Shown here piece after piece: positions 24,925-36,453 of a stretch of DNA of 64,000 nucleotides (positions within the stretch are counted from its first letter, which is position 1; the number at the start of each line of letters is the position of its first letter). The stretch lies in assembly GCA_023853785.1 (NCBI GenBank), contig JAJIRX010000791.1, positions 1-64,000 of the forward strand, given 5' to 3'. The notes below the pieces were generated by a model that ran no database searches, had not been told where the DNA came from, and worked only from the letters and a program-made list of their open reading frames with translations. Origin of the DNA: Psilocybe azurescens (lineage: Eukaryota > Basidiomycota > Agaricomycetes > Agaricales > Agrocybaceae). The translations under genes and the position numbers were made by a program.

Positions 24925-25363
24925 GCTAGAATACTCGGGATAGGACTTGGATGAATGCCTGGCAGGCGAAAGATGAAATATCCAAACGGAAGTTCGTGAA
25001 GATGGGTGACTATAGAAATGGATTAGCGTATGCGTTTAGCCATCCTACGACGAGCCTTTAATAGCTAGCCTTTACCGCTTCCAATCCGATGAGTCGGAAA
25101 ACGAGTAGATCGGTAATCGTGGAAAGTAGCTTTCTTTTGTTCAGGCAACTTTTTATACCAGTCTCCAGCTATCATTGACCAGCTGTTGTTGCCTCATGCT
25201 GGGCACGAGCATTTAACGGTATGAGGGCAGTGACATTTTTATGTCAAGTGTGCATGTGAGTAGGACAACCACACGGCGCACTACTCTATTGATTATTTCC
25301 CACGCTGCACAAATCTAACACACGAATAATGATCATTACTGGTCTCCAATAACCTCTTCACCA
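24925..25363. promoter_or_regulatory. shared divergent promoter region
   Basis: This 440-bp gap separates the minus-strand STAND-associated gene (ATG 24924) from the plus-strand TAF13 gene (ATG 25364), so it must hold both promoters. No clear TATA box was seen on either side. That the two genes share elements is only positional inference. Confidence 0.4.
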
Positions 25364-26286
25364 ATGTCTTATCCAGGTTACTCACCGACACCGCCGCCGC
25401 CAGGGACGGTGCCCCAGACGCCCACAGCCTACCCGTACGGCGCATACCACCCCTCAGCATATGGCCACCCAACCACCCCAGGCGCGTACACATACCCACC
25501 TGGCGCATACCAGGCCGGGGTCACCAGTTATGGCTGGTCATATCCATACAGCTACGTGCCACAGCACCATCCACAGGCGGCAGCGGCAGCGGCAGTTGCA
25601 GCAGTCCAGCACCAGCAGCACCAGCAGCAATTGCTGCACCACCAACAGCAGCAGCAACAGCAACAACAGCAACAGCAGCAACAGCAGCCAATCGCGAGGC
25701 CGGCTCCGACACCTGTTACGACGCATGTGCCTTACTCAGCGCCTACGCCTATACCGCAGCGCACGGCGACGTTTACGGCGTACACGCCCAGCTACGCTAG
25801 AGAGACTACATCAACATTCAGCACCAGTGGCAGAGGCGGAAGGAGACAATCCAACTTGAAGGGACTCTTCACGAAAGAACGTACGTATGCGCAGGCTCAG
25901 ACTCTCTCTTTCAATTAATCATTCATGAAATTACTTCAGTTAAAAATTTGATGTACGGCTTTGGAGATGACCGAAATCCCGCCATGGACACCGTGAACGT
26001 CATGGAGGAGATCCTCATCGAATACATCACAGACATTGTACGTCTTTCTCTTTTATCCAACTATCACCGCGTTCTTACTCCTGCTCATCTTCCACTTTAG
26101 TGCCAGCAAGCCAACGGCCCTTCCAAGAAAGCTCGTCTCTCCATTGACGACCTCCGACGGGCTTTATCCCGTCCAGCCGACGCCAAAAAGCTTGCAAGAA
26201 TGGAGGAGCTTCTCTTCATGCAAGAGGACATCAAACGAGCCAGAGCCCAGTTTGATGATGACATTCAGAATCCAAAAGCCATCTAG
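25364..26286 (+). CDS. TAF13: TFIID subunit TAF13 with long proline/glutamine-rich N-terminus
   Basis: Three exons, 25364-25880, 25940-26037 and 26101-26286, give exactly 267 codons (266 residues) with no frame break. The C-terminal ~100 residues are the TAF13 histone fold: LKNLMYGFGDDRNPAMDTVN, VMEEILIEYITDICQQAN, ARLSIDDLRRALSRP and KKLARMEELLFMQEDIKRAR. TAF13 pairs with TAF11 in the general transcription factor TFIID in the nucleus. The first ~170 residues are unusual: a proline/tyrosine-rich stretch, an Ala run and then a glutamine tract of about 16 CAG/CAA codons (25645-25687). Yeast and animal TAF13 are mostly just the fold, so this extension is a fungal addition and may be a flexible activation-type region. 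It shares its upstream region with the divergent gene at 24924. Confidence 0.93.
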
Positions 26287-26963
26287 TTTCCTCAGTCAGC
26301 ACCTCTACGACCCCAACACTGCCAATTCCCGAGACATGTAGATCGCTCAACTTACGCAACAATATCACCACTTACGATATTGTCGAAAGGGTATACCTTC
26401 CGAATGCAAACCCCGCACCGCAGACGATATCTGGAATACATGAGGATGCTACCCTTCTTTTGCCCTTCGCCTCTCATCAATGACTCTGCGCCTTGCTTCG
26501 TGTTGAACAAGCATATGTCGAATCAGGCATGTGTTCGCCTCCAGGCTCCACCCTCAATGGCTTTCTGGACCATCGAAACAAAACGAGGGGCTTGCAACAT
26601 GGCAAATCTAATCTCATTTGTGTTCGTCCCATGCGGCACTCCAACCACTGCCTGCTAATCGTACATTACATACAATCGCGTTCTCAAGATACTTAGGATT
26701 GTTACCACCACTACATCCTCTATACTTGTATCATACAATACACATGCCGACACCTCTCCCAGTACCATATATATACTTCCATAAAATAGAAATAGCTGAC
26801 AGCTTAGAGCTGGTCACCATGTACAATTTTCTTGTTGGCCTGTAGGCATCAATTCGCGAAAAATGGGATGTTTAATGCCCATAAGTTCCAACATCCCAGC
26901 CTTTGTGCCATACAACGCCTGTGACTGCAGACGTTTTTTGTTGCGTCCTTTCCGCTCACTCTT
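26287..26963. other. convergent 3' intergenic region
   Basis: This lies between the ends of the TAF13 gene (+) and the RRM gene (-) and should hold both 3' UTRs and terminators. Open frames near 26380-26690 show no family motif. A plus-frame around 26345-26640 has some coding-like composition but no recognisable product, so I do not call it. Confidence 0.4.
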
Positions 26964-28055
26964 TCATTCTTCCATAGCATTATTACCATCGCTTTTGGCA
27001 TCTTCCTCTTCTTCTGCTATTGGCTGTGCATGACGACCTTGAACACCTAGAAAGGATGACGATTAAGCCATACAAGTTAAAGCAACAAAAACTCCACAAT
27101 ACGAACCTCCAGATTGCGCTAGAGGCTTGACATGCTCCTTCAACCATTCTTCGGATTCCCAAACTAAAAAAAAAAAACAGAGAGAAAGAGAGAAAGAGGA
27201 GGGGGAGATTATCAACATCAATGTCGCATCACAAAGCAGAACACAACTGAAGACGAAAAAGACAAGGACATACTAGCTCTGTTCCCACTCAGATTCGCAG
27301 CGGCTGTTTTCATAGGGCGCGCAAGGTTCACTTTTAGCACGCGGCCTTTGAGCTCGTTCATGTCCATGTTGTCGATCGCGTCTTGAGCGTCGGCGGAGGA
27401 TGTATAGGTGACAAATGCGAACCCTCGATGTTTTGGGGCTGGTTTTTGGAATGAAATAGAATCGTCGAGACGTGAAGATGGTATTGGAGGTGTTAATGGT
27501 GAGATAGAGATGGAATGGGCGATAGATGGATATATGCGCGGTTTATGGGTTGAATAGAAGAGGGACGACGAGAATGCATGTATGCGCGTTTTTATGATGC
27601 CAGGATGAATATGACGGTGTAACGATGTCATATCAGCGAGAATGAGGGAGATGAGCAGAGAAGGCTCTACGTACCGCTTGGACTGGGGTTTTGATGTTGG
27701 TTAGCAGGTGGTGGGATTTGGACCTCCAGGATATCGCCTGCACCGTCACCGTCGAGGATCGACGGAATATATGCGACAAGCGTGGGGGATACGACGTTTT
27801 AATTTGCCAATGACATGGACGAAGCGGAACACCAAACCAGAAAAGAGGATGAAACCAGCGAAAAGAGCAAAAGAAACACCGAAAACGAGAACATAGAACA
27901 GGGGGAAAGCAAAATGAGCATATTGTCTCCGAGCAACCAAGAAAACAAAGAAACGCACCAAATGTTGAAAAACTTTCGTACAGCGCTGTTTCATCAGTAT
28001 CATCGCTTATCCCACCCACGAACACCGTTTTCTTCGATTTAGTGCCTTCCTCCAT
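26964..28055 (-). CDS. RRM RNA-binding protein, cyclophilin-E-like
   Basis: Five exons (28055-27959, 27737-27675, 27438-27274, 27163-27107, 27046-26964) total 465 bases and 154 residues with every splice phase consistent and no indel. A single RRM fills residues 8-100: RNP2 is KTVFVGGISDD and RNP1 is KHRGFAFVTY, followed by AQDAIDNMDMNELKGRVLKV and NLARPMK. The order and the EKHRGFAFVE/NMNESEL-like pattern match the RRM of the spliceosomal cyclophilin PPIE/Cyp33, but no peptidyl-prolyl isomerase domain follows. The tail is acidic (AEEEEDAKSD). A nuclear role in RNA processing is inferred from that likeness. The gene is convergent with TAF13. Confidence 0.88.
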
Positions 28056-29207
28056 CGTTTGTTTCTGTGATCGGAGCCCTGAGTTGCGATTTGGGATTTA
28101 AGTTGGAAGTGTGATTCAGAGTGTCGTCAGCGATTTCTACGCTATATGATATATATATGAGTCCGTTATGCAGGTGAAGAGAAGAGAGTCCTGGTCGTGT
28201 CGTGGTCGTGGTTATGATGGATTACCGTTCCATTCCCGAAAAGGAATTAGTTTCCAACCTCGGTCAGCGCCGATTTTGGTACACTCGGCTTCTTGTCGGC
28301 ATTCACAAGGCGCCCCAATGACCTTCGAGTATCAAAAGGAAGATAGTGAGCGGTAGAATGGACCCAGTCTAGAGACTGGGGCTTAATTGTCTTCATTTTT
28401 TCAGACCTGTAATGAGCAAGTAGTCGTCAAGACTTCCAGTTTCCCACCAGCGGGGGCCGATGGGCGCTTCTTTAGTCGCGTGAGCAAACGAGTAATATTA
28501 AATTAGACAGCAGTTCCATCCCAATCTACGGTATCCATTGACGATATGCATTTGCGAGATTCTGTGATACCCTGTGATACCTCTGAGTTTTGTTGCAAGT
28601 ATATTACGTTATTGGTTGTGTAGCGGGGTCACCAACAAAGACACCGGCTTGATTACAGCTAAAGTTACGTAGTTTTAATTAAATTATTGATAGTCTCATG
28701 ATGGCGAAACTCACGGCTTCGTATCCAACCCTCTGGTAAGCATGTAACAAAACGCGTTGCGACTGCCATCCCCTGGGGTAAATGCAAGCGTTAGAGACCT
28801 TTGAATTGCTCTTGAGTGCTTTTCTCAACAGTTCTGAGCCCTTGATTCAAAGAATCCGCCACAAGGGACCCTACGGGACCATGACATAATTGATGAGATT
28901 TTCGGCCTTTGCCTATTGGTTTTGACTCGAAGCGTATCAATACGTCTCAGGTACTTACATCACCTTCCATTTCGATATTTAAATAGTGTTTGAACTCTTT
29001 GCTGGAACTCCATGTGGAATTTCGCCGCTAACAGGCCAAAACCATCTTTCCTCTTAGCCTGCTCATAGCGTTCCATCGTTCGCAAGATGTCGGGGAATGG
29101 GTTTGCCATGACTCCTTGGGCGCTCCAAATGGTGCGTGGAATGAGCGCGATCCCGGTGGGTAATACGCTGTCCATTTAAGCATTGTATAGCATGTCTAAC
29201 CACCGGA
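28056..29207. other. intergenic, includes promoter of the RRM gene
   Basis: The minus-strand RRM promoter must lie just above 28055; no clear TATA element was found. A minus frame at 28960-29175 (about 70 codons) has an even amino-acid mix but no motif and no clear partner exons; it is left uncalled. Nothing else is supported. Confidence 0.4.
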
Positions 29208-30797
29208 ATGAATTTCGCTAGTACTCAAACTGTGAGCACCGTCGACTGGTATCTTAGTGAGAGCTGAAGATTCACTTACGTTTCCCATCTGGCTCACAGA
29301 CGCCGCCACCGCTATGTATTCATACGACTGGGCCATCACGTTGGATATGGAGGTTAATCTCGTTTGGCTGAAGAAGTGGAACGCCATCAAAGCCATCTAC
29401 CTTTTTCAACGATATGCTGTTGTTATTGATGCCTGCATTATGGCGATCTACCGTGAGTCTCATGAGCATTATATCACTTGAAGATATGCAGGACTGAATT
29501 ACCCCAGGACAAACGGGCAGTAACATGACAGATACCAAGTGTAACCGAGTAAAGGTAATTGTTGCCGGTGAGTTTGACAGACTAGAGGCAATTACATAGC
29601 TGACCCTCCACAAAAGTTACAATGGCTCTGGGGACTCTAACATCAGAAAGTGAGTGATGTCGATAAAAATTCGATCCTATACTTATTATGGGGGCAACGT
29701 TATGGCAGTGATCCTCACCGCGCGTGTATGGGCTATATGGAACCGCAATAGAGGCCTTTTGATCTTTCTGTGTTCGATGGCCGTTGTGCTATGGACCCCA
29801 GGTATAGTATCGCTTTGTTTATTCTTTATCGAAACTAAATGTGCGTCCAGACAAAGTTCCTCATTTTCCGATAGTTTATTGACATTGTAGCCAACCCACC
29901 GCCCTTCCATTTCTGCTTTAGACTCGCCAAAACCCCTTTATCGAGGATATAAGGGGTGTTTCCCAATAAGAACATCAAAGCGCATCATTTGGTGGTGGGC
30001 CGCCCTGTGCACTTGGGATTTCTGTAAGTTTTATCGATTGATGTGCCCCAGCGCTTAATCTACAATTTGTTCCACTGTAGTATGCATGGTATTGGTTTTA
30101 AAACCCGCTCTACAATTTTGTATCATCATTTCTAGGCTCAAGTTAGTATAGCAAGCTAAATCTCTTTCTCTCTCGTTCAGGTCGGTCAGGCATGTCCTCC
30201 AGAATGCCAATGTCGCATGTCGTATATCGCGATGGTTGTATTTTCATCTCCTTTAGGTATCACGATATCGATTGAAACTAATGCTGTTTGATTCATAGGC
30301 ATTCTTTTCTATGTCTGTCTTTTCGGTGCGTTTGCCATTTCTCTGGTCGGTCAAGCTTACTAGCAAACGGATAAACCTCTAGTGTGTTCGTTATTCAATG
30401 TTCTTTCTTATAAGATATTTCCCGTATGTGCCAACAACAAATGCATTATAGTAGTAATAGGCTCCTACTAAACACTGTCCCATTCTAGACCCCTTTCCGA
30501 ATCATGGGTACATCGTAAGTTCCACGATATAATCGCTAACACCAACTTATTTGAAACCTCTCCTGACGGACGCTACGCGGATCTAGACTATCACGCTGCT
30601 TGCACTCAATGCTAGCAAGCCGCGCACTCCTCCAAATGCGCGAACAGCACCGGCTTCAAAATCAAGACGGCCACAGAGAATTCTGCCCGAGTGCGGTGCA
30701 CCTAGAAACAATCTCTAATACCGTACCACCAGCAGATCCAATCGAGGTTTCGGAGCGCACACCTAGGAATAGTAGAGCAGAAGTTGGAAGCATCTAA
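29208..30797 (+). CDS. DUF6533-family multi-pass membrane protein
   Basis: The ATG at 29208 gives MNFASTQTVSTVDWYL, spliced (29256/29300) to AATAMYSYDWAITLDMEVNL and VWLKKWNAIKAIYLFQRYA. This is the DUF6533 signature of mushroom 7-helix proteins (YDW.ITL..E..LVW...W...K.L.FL.RY). Later exons give VMAVILTARVWAIWNRNRG, the helix LLIFLCSMAVVLWTPGI, and the usual C-terminal cytosolic segment CLHSMLASRALLQMREQH, with the stop at 30795-30797. At least eight short exons are needed. I placed the first three with confidence; the middle splice sites (29552-30580) are only approximate, and some may be hidden by indels. Function unknown; location is a membrane, by prediction. Confidence 0.65.
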
Positions 30798-32023
30798 AAT
30801 TGTTGTATTTATTTATGTATTTATTTATGTGCGGGCTGTAGTACGATGGGCAGCGTGGCTCAGGCAAATGTGGCTCGAATTCAAAGGTTGTCCATTTCTG
30901 CTTTGCCACATCGTTGGCTTTCCCTGAAGCAACGTAAGATATTTTGAACAGTCCCGAACTAAAAACTGAAGAATAAATAAAAAGACAAACTACAACATCA
31001 AGGTGCACTCGAGCAGCGAGCGAGTCAACGAATTTCGTACTGTACAATGTATTTCTACATACTAAATATTCCTGGAATTCGAAGCCAGGCGGATGGAGGC
31101 AAAATAACGAAGATCGAAAGGAGAAAGGAAGAAATAGAAAATGAAGAGGCGCATGACGCAGACTATCAGACAATAGATAAGAAAGAGAAGGGTTGTATAC
31201 TATGTTTTGAAGTCAATTATGGCTCGAAAATGGGGAGATGCTCTGAGGGCATAGAAACCAAAAAGCAAGCCCACACATCTTCAAGCCACGATTGAAGTCA
31301 AAGAATATAGGGGGAAAGACAACACTTAAATAAATAAAAAAGCACTAAAGCGCAATCAAAAAGCAATCACAAAAAGAAAGAACAAAAGAAAAAGAAATCC
31401 CAACCACCAAAATCGAAAAAGAGAAACACTCAGAAAAAAACCGCACTACCAAATATAACAACATAAATGAGTAAGAGCACGAACATTTCCGAAGGTCATT
31501 TGACATGCCGACAAGTAGGTCCAAATACCAACTTTTACGCAATAGTATCGGGCCCAGTTGAAGGTCAAAAAGCCAGCGGACACCCCTTTTTCGAAGAAGG
31601 TTTGTGTAGTAAAGGACTTGAAAAGAAATAGGAGCAAATCAACAAGGCGCGCGGAAAAAGTCAAAGAATGTTCGAAGAAAACGTTACAATATATCAATGG
31701 ATGTGAGAAGAACTGGTGGCAAAATCCATTTGTTGTTGGGACTTGGAGGAAAAGGATGGAAGTCGTGCCTATCATGTGTGTTGATTGACTGAGAAAACGA
31801 GGGAGTTTTCCAAAATGCTTCCCGTTCAACCTGACAATGACGAGAATAAGGATGATGAAAACAAAAAGCATGATTGAAAGACGACGACGACGACAATGGA
31901 TGAACAAATGGACAGAGACAAGCTATTAAAGTAAAAAATATGATATGAGAATTACCCTTCTTATATTAACTCATATAGGCATAGGACACACCGTGAGGAC
32001 AAGCAAATTGGAAAATCGCAGGC
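30798..32023. other. convergent intergenic region, AT-rich
   Basis: This should hold the 3' ends of the DUF6533 gene (+) and the Zn2Cys6 gene (-). Overlapping frames on both strands at 31345-31907 are AT-rich and repetitive (AAAAGAAAGAAC-type tracts) with no protein signature. No RNA gene recognised. Confidence 0.45.
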
Positions 32024-33436
32024 TCAAGCGGATTTGTCATTGTCGTCACTGCTACTATCGCTGCTATCGCCACTGCTGAGAGGGTGTTCAGCAGCAGGAG
32101 AAGCAGCAGCAGCAGCTATTGCTGCAGGAGGAGGGATAATAACAGAGGTGGCATGGGCGTCGCTGGACTCGTTATCCTTGTCGTTGTCGTTGTCGCTGAT
32201 AGAAGCTGCAGTAGGTGCGGCCACGGCAGCAGCAGCAATGACCGGAGGAGGGACTTCGGTGCCATTGCTATTGCCGCTGACCCCGGACTTGGACTTCTTG
32301 TATTTGGGTTCACCGCCTTTCGAGGCCCTAGGGCGCTTCCTAGAAGTGCCATTGGTCTCTAATCCGTTGCGCTCGACAGCGGCTGGCGCATCATCGGCCT
32401 TGCGCGCGGTGTCGGAAGGATTGACGGTCTGCGGAGGCGTAGGCTCCGTTGGCCCACCTGGCGCGACGGGGGCTGCGCCTGAGCTGGTGGTGGAGCTGTG
32501 GAGGGCGGCGGAGCTCCTGGGGGTACATAGGTGGATAATGTGGGAACGGAGGGTAGGAACCCGGATGAATGTAATACGGCATAGGGTGAGGTGGGGAGCC
32601 ATCTGGACCAGGTTGGCCCTCGTGAGGGTGAGGCATAAATCCAGGTGGAGGATAATAGACGGGGTAGTATCCTTCCGGTGCATATTGGGCCACAGCATGA
32701 ATAGCGGCAGCGGCAGTGGACGCTGAAGGTGGTTGCGAACCAGCAGGCCAGTCACCTAGTTCAATATTTAGTGAATATTTCGAAGCGGCAGAAAGCACAC
32801 ACCATTGAAGCTGGCGCCGTCTGACTCGCCCTTCGTCTTACGTTTGTACGGTCCACGTTTAATGCCTTTCTTCCTTTCCTTCCTCTGCCCGTCAACACAC
32901 GAGTCTGAGATTCCGTACTTGACGCATCGTTCACAAGGACGACTTTCGTCGCAGCGCTTGCACGCCCCGGCACAATTAGTGCACTGTTGATTAGGATCTG
33001 TCAGTGAGGTCACGCCATCGAGATACGTGGATCATATTTACAGCCATCTTGACTTGTTTACGCTTTGCACGCAGAGCAGGCGGAGAAGCCGAACTAGCTG
33101 GAGGAGCACCAAAGGCTACGTGAGAAATGAGCGGGGATAGGACGAAGATAGCAGAATCAACACACCTTGAGCCTGGGGATGAGGAGGGTAGGCGTACACG
33201 ACGCCTGGGGGCAATCCAATCATGTATGGACCAGGTGGGCTCTCCATTGGGCGCCCCTCAGGATGACTGCCGTCTGGCGGGGGAGGCGGGTATGCGAAAA
33301 AGGGAGGCATGTATGCCCCCGGCGGCCCTGGTGGTGGATAGGGACCGTTATATGGCTGGTGTGGGTAAGGAACAATAGTTGGAGGAGGATAAGGGTGCTC
33401 CTGAGTCGCAGGAGCTGCCTTTGGTGGCTCTGTCAT
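32024..33436 (-). CDS. Zn2Cys6 transcription factor
   Basis: From the ATG at 33436, exon 1 encodes a proline/tyrosine-rich leader (PYPHQPYNGPYPPPGPP). It splices into KRKQVKMACTNCAGACKRCD, then ESRPCERCVKYGISDSC and RKERKKGIKRGPYKRK. The six cysteines (CTNC..CKRC.....CERC......C, with the basic tail) are a variant binuclear zinc cluster that I recognise from basidiomycete regulators. After the domain come a long low-complexity Pro/Tyr/His stretch, a basic SRKRPRASKGGEPKYKKSK patch (probable nuclear signal) and an Ala/Asp/Ser-rich acidic end (NDNDKDNESSD; SGDSSDSSSDDND) at the stop 32024, like an activation region. Two missing C/G bases (plus GGGGG at 32519-32523 and 32468-32472) break the frame; restoring each rejoins it. 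Target genes unknown. Confidence 0.8.
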
Positions 33437-34299
33437 CGTTGTTGACGACGAGTAAAAATTGCTGTGTTCGATGGAGGGCGGTGTGGGCGGCGTTGTCGAG
33501 TACTGACATTGTCGGAGAGAGAGAATGAGGAGGAGATAAAGTCAGAATTGAAAGAAAAGGAATAAAATGTTTGGAGGGAGTAGGAAAAATGCTCACTCCG
33601 ACTCAAAGATTCCGAGCTCAGACTCAAATGTCCGCTCTGGGTTTAAGTTCAGCTCTGCTGGGTCCAAAAGACGCCTAATACACGGCGTATATGCAAAAGA
33701 CTGGTCGTTGGTGAAGTTCTCGACGCAAAACTAGTCAATACGAGGATATCAAGGTAGAAGAACAGCAAGACCGCTGTTGCCACGCGTGTGAACTAAACCT
33801 TGCTTACAGTCAATTTTAGGCCCGTGCGCACGGCTCACCCACTGCGACCCCGGCCCCCGGCTTTGCTGCCACAGTCAAATCTTCTTCAACAGGGACACTT
33901 CATATCCACCCTTGTTGGTGGCGGTCATCGTTTTGATCCCTATCTTGTCTCTTACTCGGTTCGGCTCAGTCTGAGATTTCTGTTTACTGTTTCTCCGAGT
34001 CGCCGACTCAACTCTTGTAGACTCCGCTTGCTATCTCTGTCTTGACACTCGTGTCTGACAATCATTGTTCGCCAATGGCTCTAGAAACAAAACAGGCTCT
34101 TCTTTTCACTTGAAATGCACCACTCCCCGTGCATCTCCAGAATCCAGACACCGTGTTCAACGCATCTGAGCTATAAATATCTCTATGTCAGTGCCGCTGG
34201 GATCCAAATGTTCTTCTAGAGGGGCTTTAAAGGAGATATCTTGGAGATACCGTATCGCAAAAATAAAATCCTGCAACCGCAGAAGCCCGTTGCTTTGTT
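33437..34299. promoter_or_regulatory. divergent promoter region between the regulator and GS-like gene 1
   Basis: This 860-bp gap lies between two start codons pointing away from each other. It is rich in pyrimidine tracts on the plus strand (33850-34060), common before fungal start sites. No defined binding site is claimed. Confidence 0.4.
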
Positions 34300-36043
34300 A
34301 TGTCTTTCTTTCCTGCAATGAACAACATCTACAATATTGGCGTCGAATACAAAGCCTCTAGCGTTGATCTGGGGGTCATTCATCCAAGCTCCTTACAAGG
34401 CTCCAATATCAGTTCGTTTTCCCAATCAATCTTACATCGATAGTTAACACCAGAATCCGCTGTCCAGGTTTCATCCGCTTACAATGGGTTGACTTCACCA
34501 ACACAGTCAGATTTCGGATCATGCCAGTGTCCTACTTCCAAAAACTTCTCGCATCTCAGCGAGGAGGCGTAAACATCGCCAAACCTGTCCTTGGCCTCGT
34601 AGGTCTCTCACTGGCAGAGGGGTTCCCTATCATGGGTGAATATCTCTACACACCAGACGTTCGTACCCTCAGACATTGTCCTTACGAGCCCGGACATGCA
34701 AGCCTGATGGGCTGGTTCGAGGAAAAGGCTCCCAAAGAGCTTCGTAATGGATCCTCGGGTATTGCGGTCTCCCCTATGTCCCAGGACTACCCTGAAACGA
34801 ATTGTAGAGTGAGTCCCAGGAAATCATATGACGGGAATATGCTATTAAAACTCTCCCTGCCAGTCATGCAGAGACCGAATCCAACGTCAAATTTCTTGTC
34901 GGATTCGAAAGTGAATTCGTCTTGCTAAAAAGCACCAACCCTATACAAGTCGTAGGCACACATGAATTTTCAAGTTCGGAGTCTATGCGCCCAGGAGCTA
35001 TCGCAACAACGATCATGAACGAGATAGCCAAAGCCATCCAAGAATCGGGCATTGAACTCCAATTGTACCATGGAGAAGGTGGTCCCGGACAGGTATGTCA
35101 TCCACTTCGTATTGATTAATTTCCATTCTAATATCATTTTCTCGTCAAATAAATATGCAGTACGAAGTCGTAACCGGGCCCCTACCCCCTCTCGAATCTG
35201 CCGACGCTCTAGTTCACACCCGTGAGATCATATACAACACCGCCGCCCTGCACGGCCTACGCGCAACATTCACCCCACGCATATCCATGACCAGCATAGG
35301 CACTGCCGCGCACGCGCACATCTCCGTGCACTCCACCCTGCACGGCGCTCCTGCAAAGACCCCAGCGCACTCTCGCAGCTCGAAACCTCCTTCCTCGCCG
35401 GCATCCTGGCGCACCTGCCCGCGCTCCCGGCGCTGACGCTGCCTACATCCACATCCTACAGACGCGTCGGAGACGGCGCATGGTCCGGCGGCACCTATGT
35501 CTGCTGGGGCACCGAGAACCGTGAAGCGCCTGTCCGGCTCACGAACCCCGCATCGCCCACGAGCCGCCGGTTCGAGCTGCGCTTCATCGACGGCACCGCG
35601 AACCCCTACCTCGCCCTCGCCGGCATCATCGGCGCAGGACACGCCGGAATCCGCAAGGATATGGCGCTCAAAGTGCAGGACAACCCAGGCCCGAAGACGG
35701 CTGCTCAGATGTCCGACGAGGAGAGGCGCGCGCTGGGCATCGTAGATCGCATGCCGCTTAGTTGGGAGGAGGGACGGAGAAATATCCAGAGCGATCTAGA
35801 GCTCGTCTCGATCCTAGGAGAAGAATTGTTGGAGAAGTACTTGTCAGTGAATAAAGTACGTATATTTACATGTTCAACTTCATTCCTCCGAGACTGTTCT
35901 TTCTTGACGGGGATGTTACATCTGATTGATGGCTAATTTTTACTATTCTTTTGCATGTCCGTGCCTAGCTTTTGGACAGCACCCTCAACAATCCAGCTGT
36001 GACGGAAGAAGATAACCTGGAGGCCGTCGCTACATTCTATTAA
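34300..36043 (+). CDS. glutamine-synthetase-fold enzyme, paralogue 1
   Basis: The start is MSFFPAMNNIYNIGVEYK at 34300. Exons follow the same plan as the clean paralogue at 40765: FIRLQWVDFTNTVRFRIMPV, CPYEPGHASLMGWFEEKAP, KFLVGFESEFVLLKS, IELQLYHGEGGPGQ, YEVVTGPLPPLESADALVHT, GTAAHAHISVHSTL, then RRFELRFIDGTANPYLALAG and the last exon 35970-36043. This is the GS catalytic domain in the form seen in FluG-type fungal proteins and gamma-glutamyl-amine synthetases. It probably joins glutamate or a related acid to an amine using ATP; the substrate is unknown. The frame is disturbed at CCCC 34771-34774 (one extra base) and AAA 35355-35357 (one missing), and both repair to match the paralogue. About 480 residues once corrected. 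Confidence 0.8.
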
Positions 36044-36453
36044 CCACCTAGCAAAGACTACGCTCGATATCCTTGGACTCTTGTTTTAATGTCTAGACAC
36101 ACGGATGCTTTTTTAGATCCCATCCATATTATCCACATCTCAATGCCTGAAGTTAATGTTTCAGGCGCTACACGAGTCGCATCACATATACAGACAAATC
36201 CACCGAACTTCACCGAAGCACAAATGAAGACCTCGGCTTCGACTTGACAAGCTGCGACCATGATGGTCGACCATTCAACATCGATGAGCGCACCACCACA
36301 ACGATAGTTGATCATAATTCATCCCGCATTACATAGTTGAACTTAACCCAAACCGAGAGATAACCGGGATCCCGAATGGGGCCTAAAGTATGTATACACC
36401 AATAGCACCATCACCGCTCATCACCGCCTCCACAAGCTGCGAGCATACCTCAG
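36044..36453. other. 3' intergenic region between convergent genes
   Basis: This separates the end of GS-like gene 1 (+) from the end of the PhzF gene (-). No frame or element is supported; it likely holds both transcript ends. Confidence 0.4.

Noticed and set aside
25521..25726. Minus-strand Leu/Val/Ala-rich frames
   Set aside because: They are the antisense of the TAF13 Q-rich tract (CAG read as CTG).
26345..26690. Possible small gene downstream of TAF13
   Set aside because: Frames switch with no splice signals to join them and no known motif; more likely the 3' region.
28960..29175. Minus-strand 71-codon frame next to the DUF6533 gene
   Set aside because: Even composition but no recognisable motif, no partner exon and no supported start; not enough to call a gene.
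32034..32726. Plus-strand 230-codon frame
   Set aside because: It is antisense to the low-complexity tail of the Zn2Cys6 gene and lacks any motif.
35214..35642. Minus-strand 142-codon frame
   Set aside because: It is antisense to the GC-rich catalytic exon of GS-like gene 1; the sense strand has clear family motifs.
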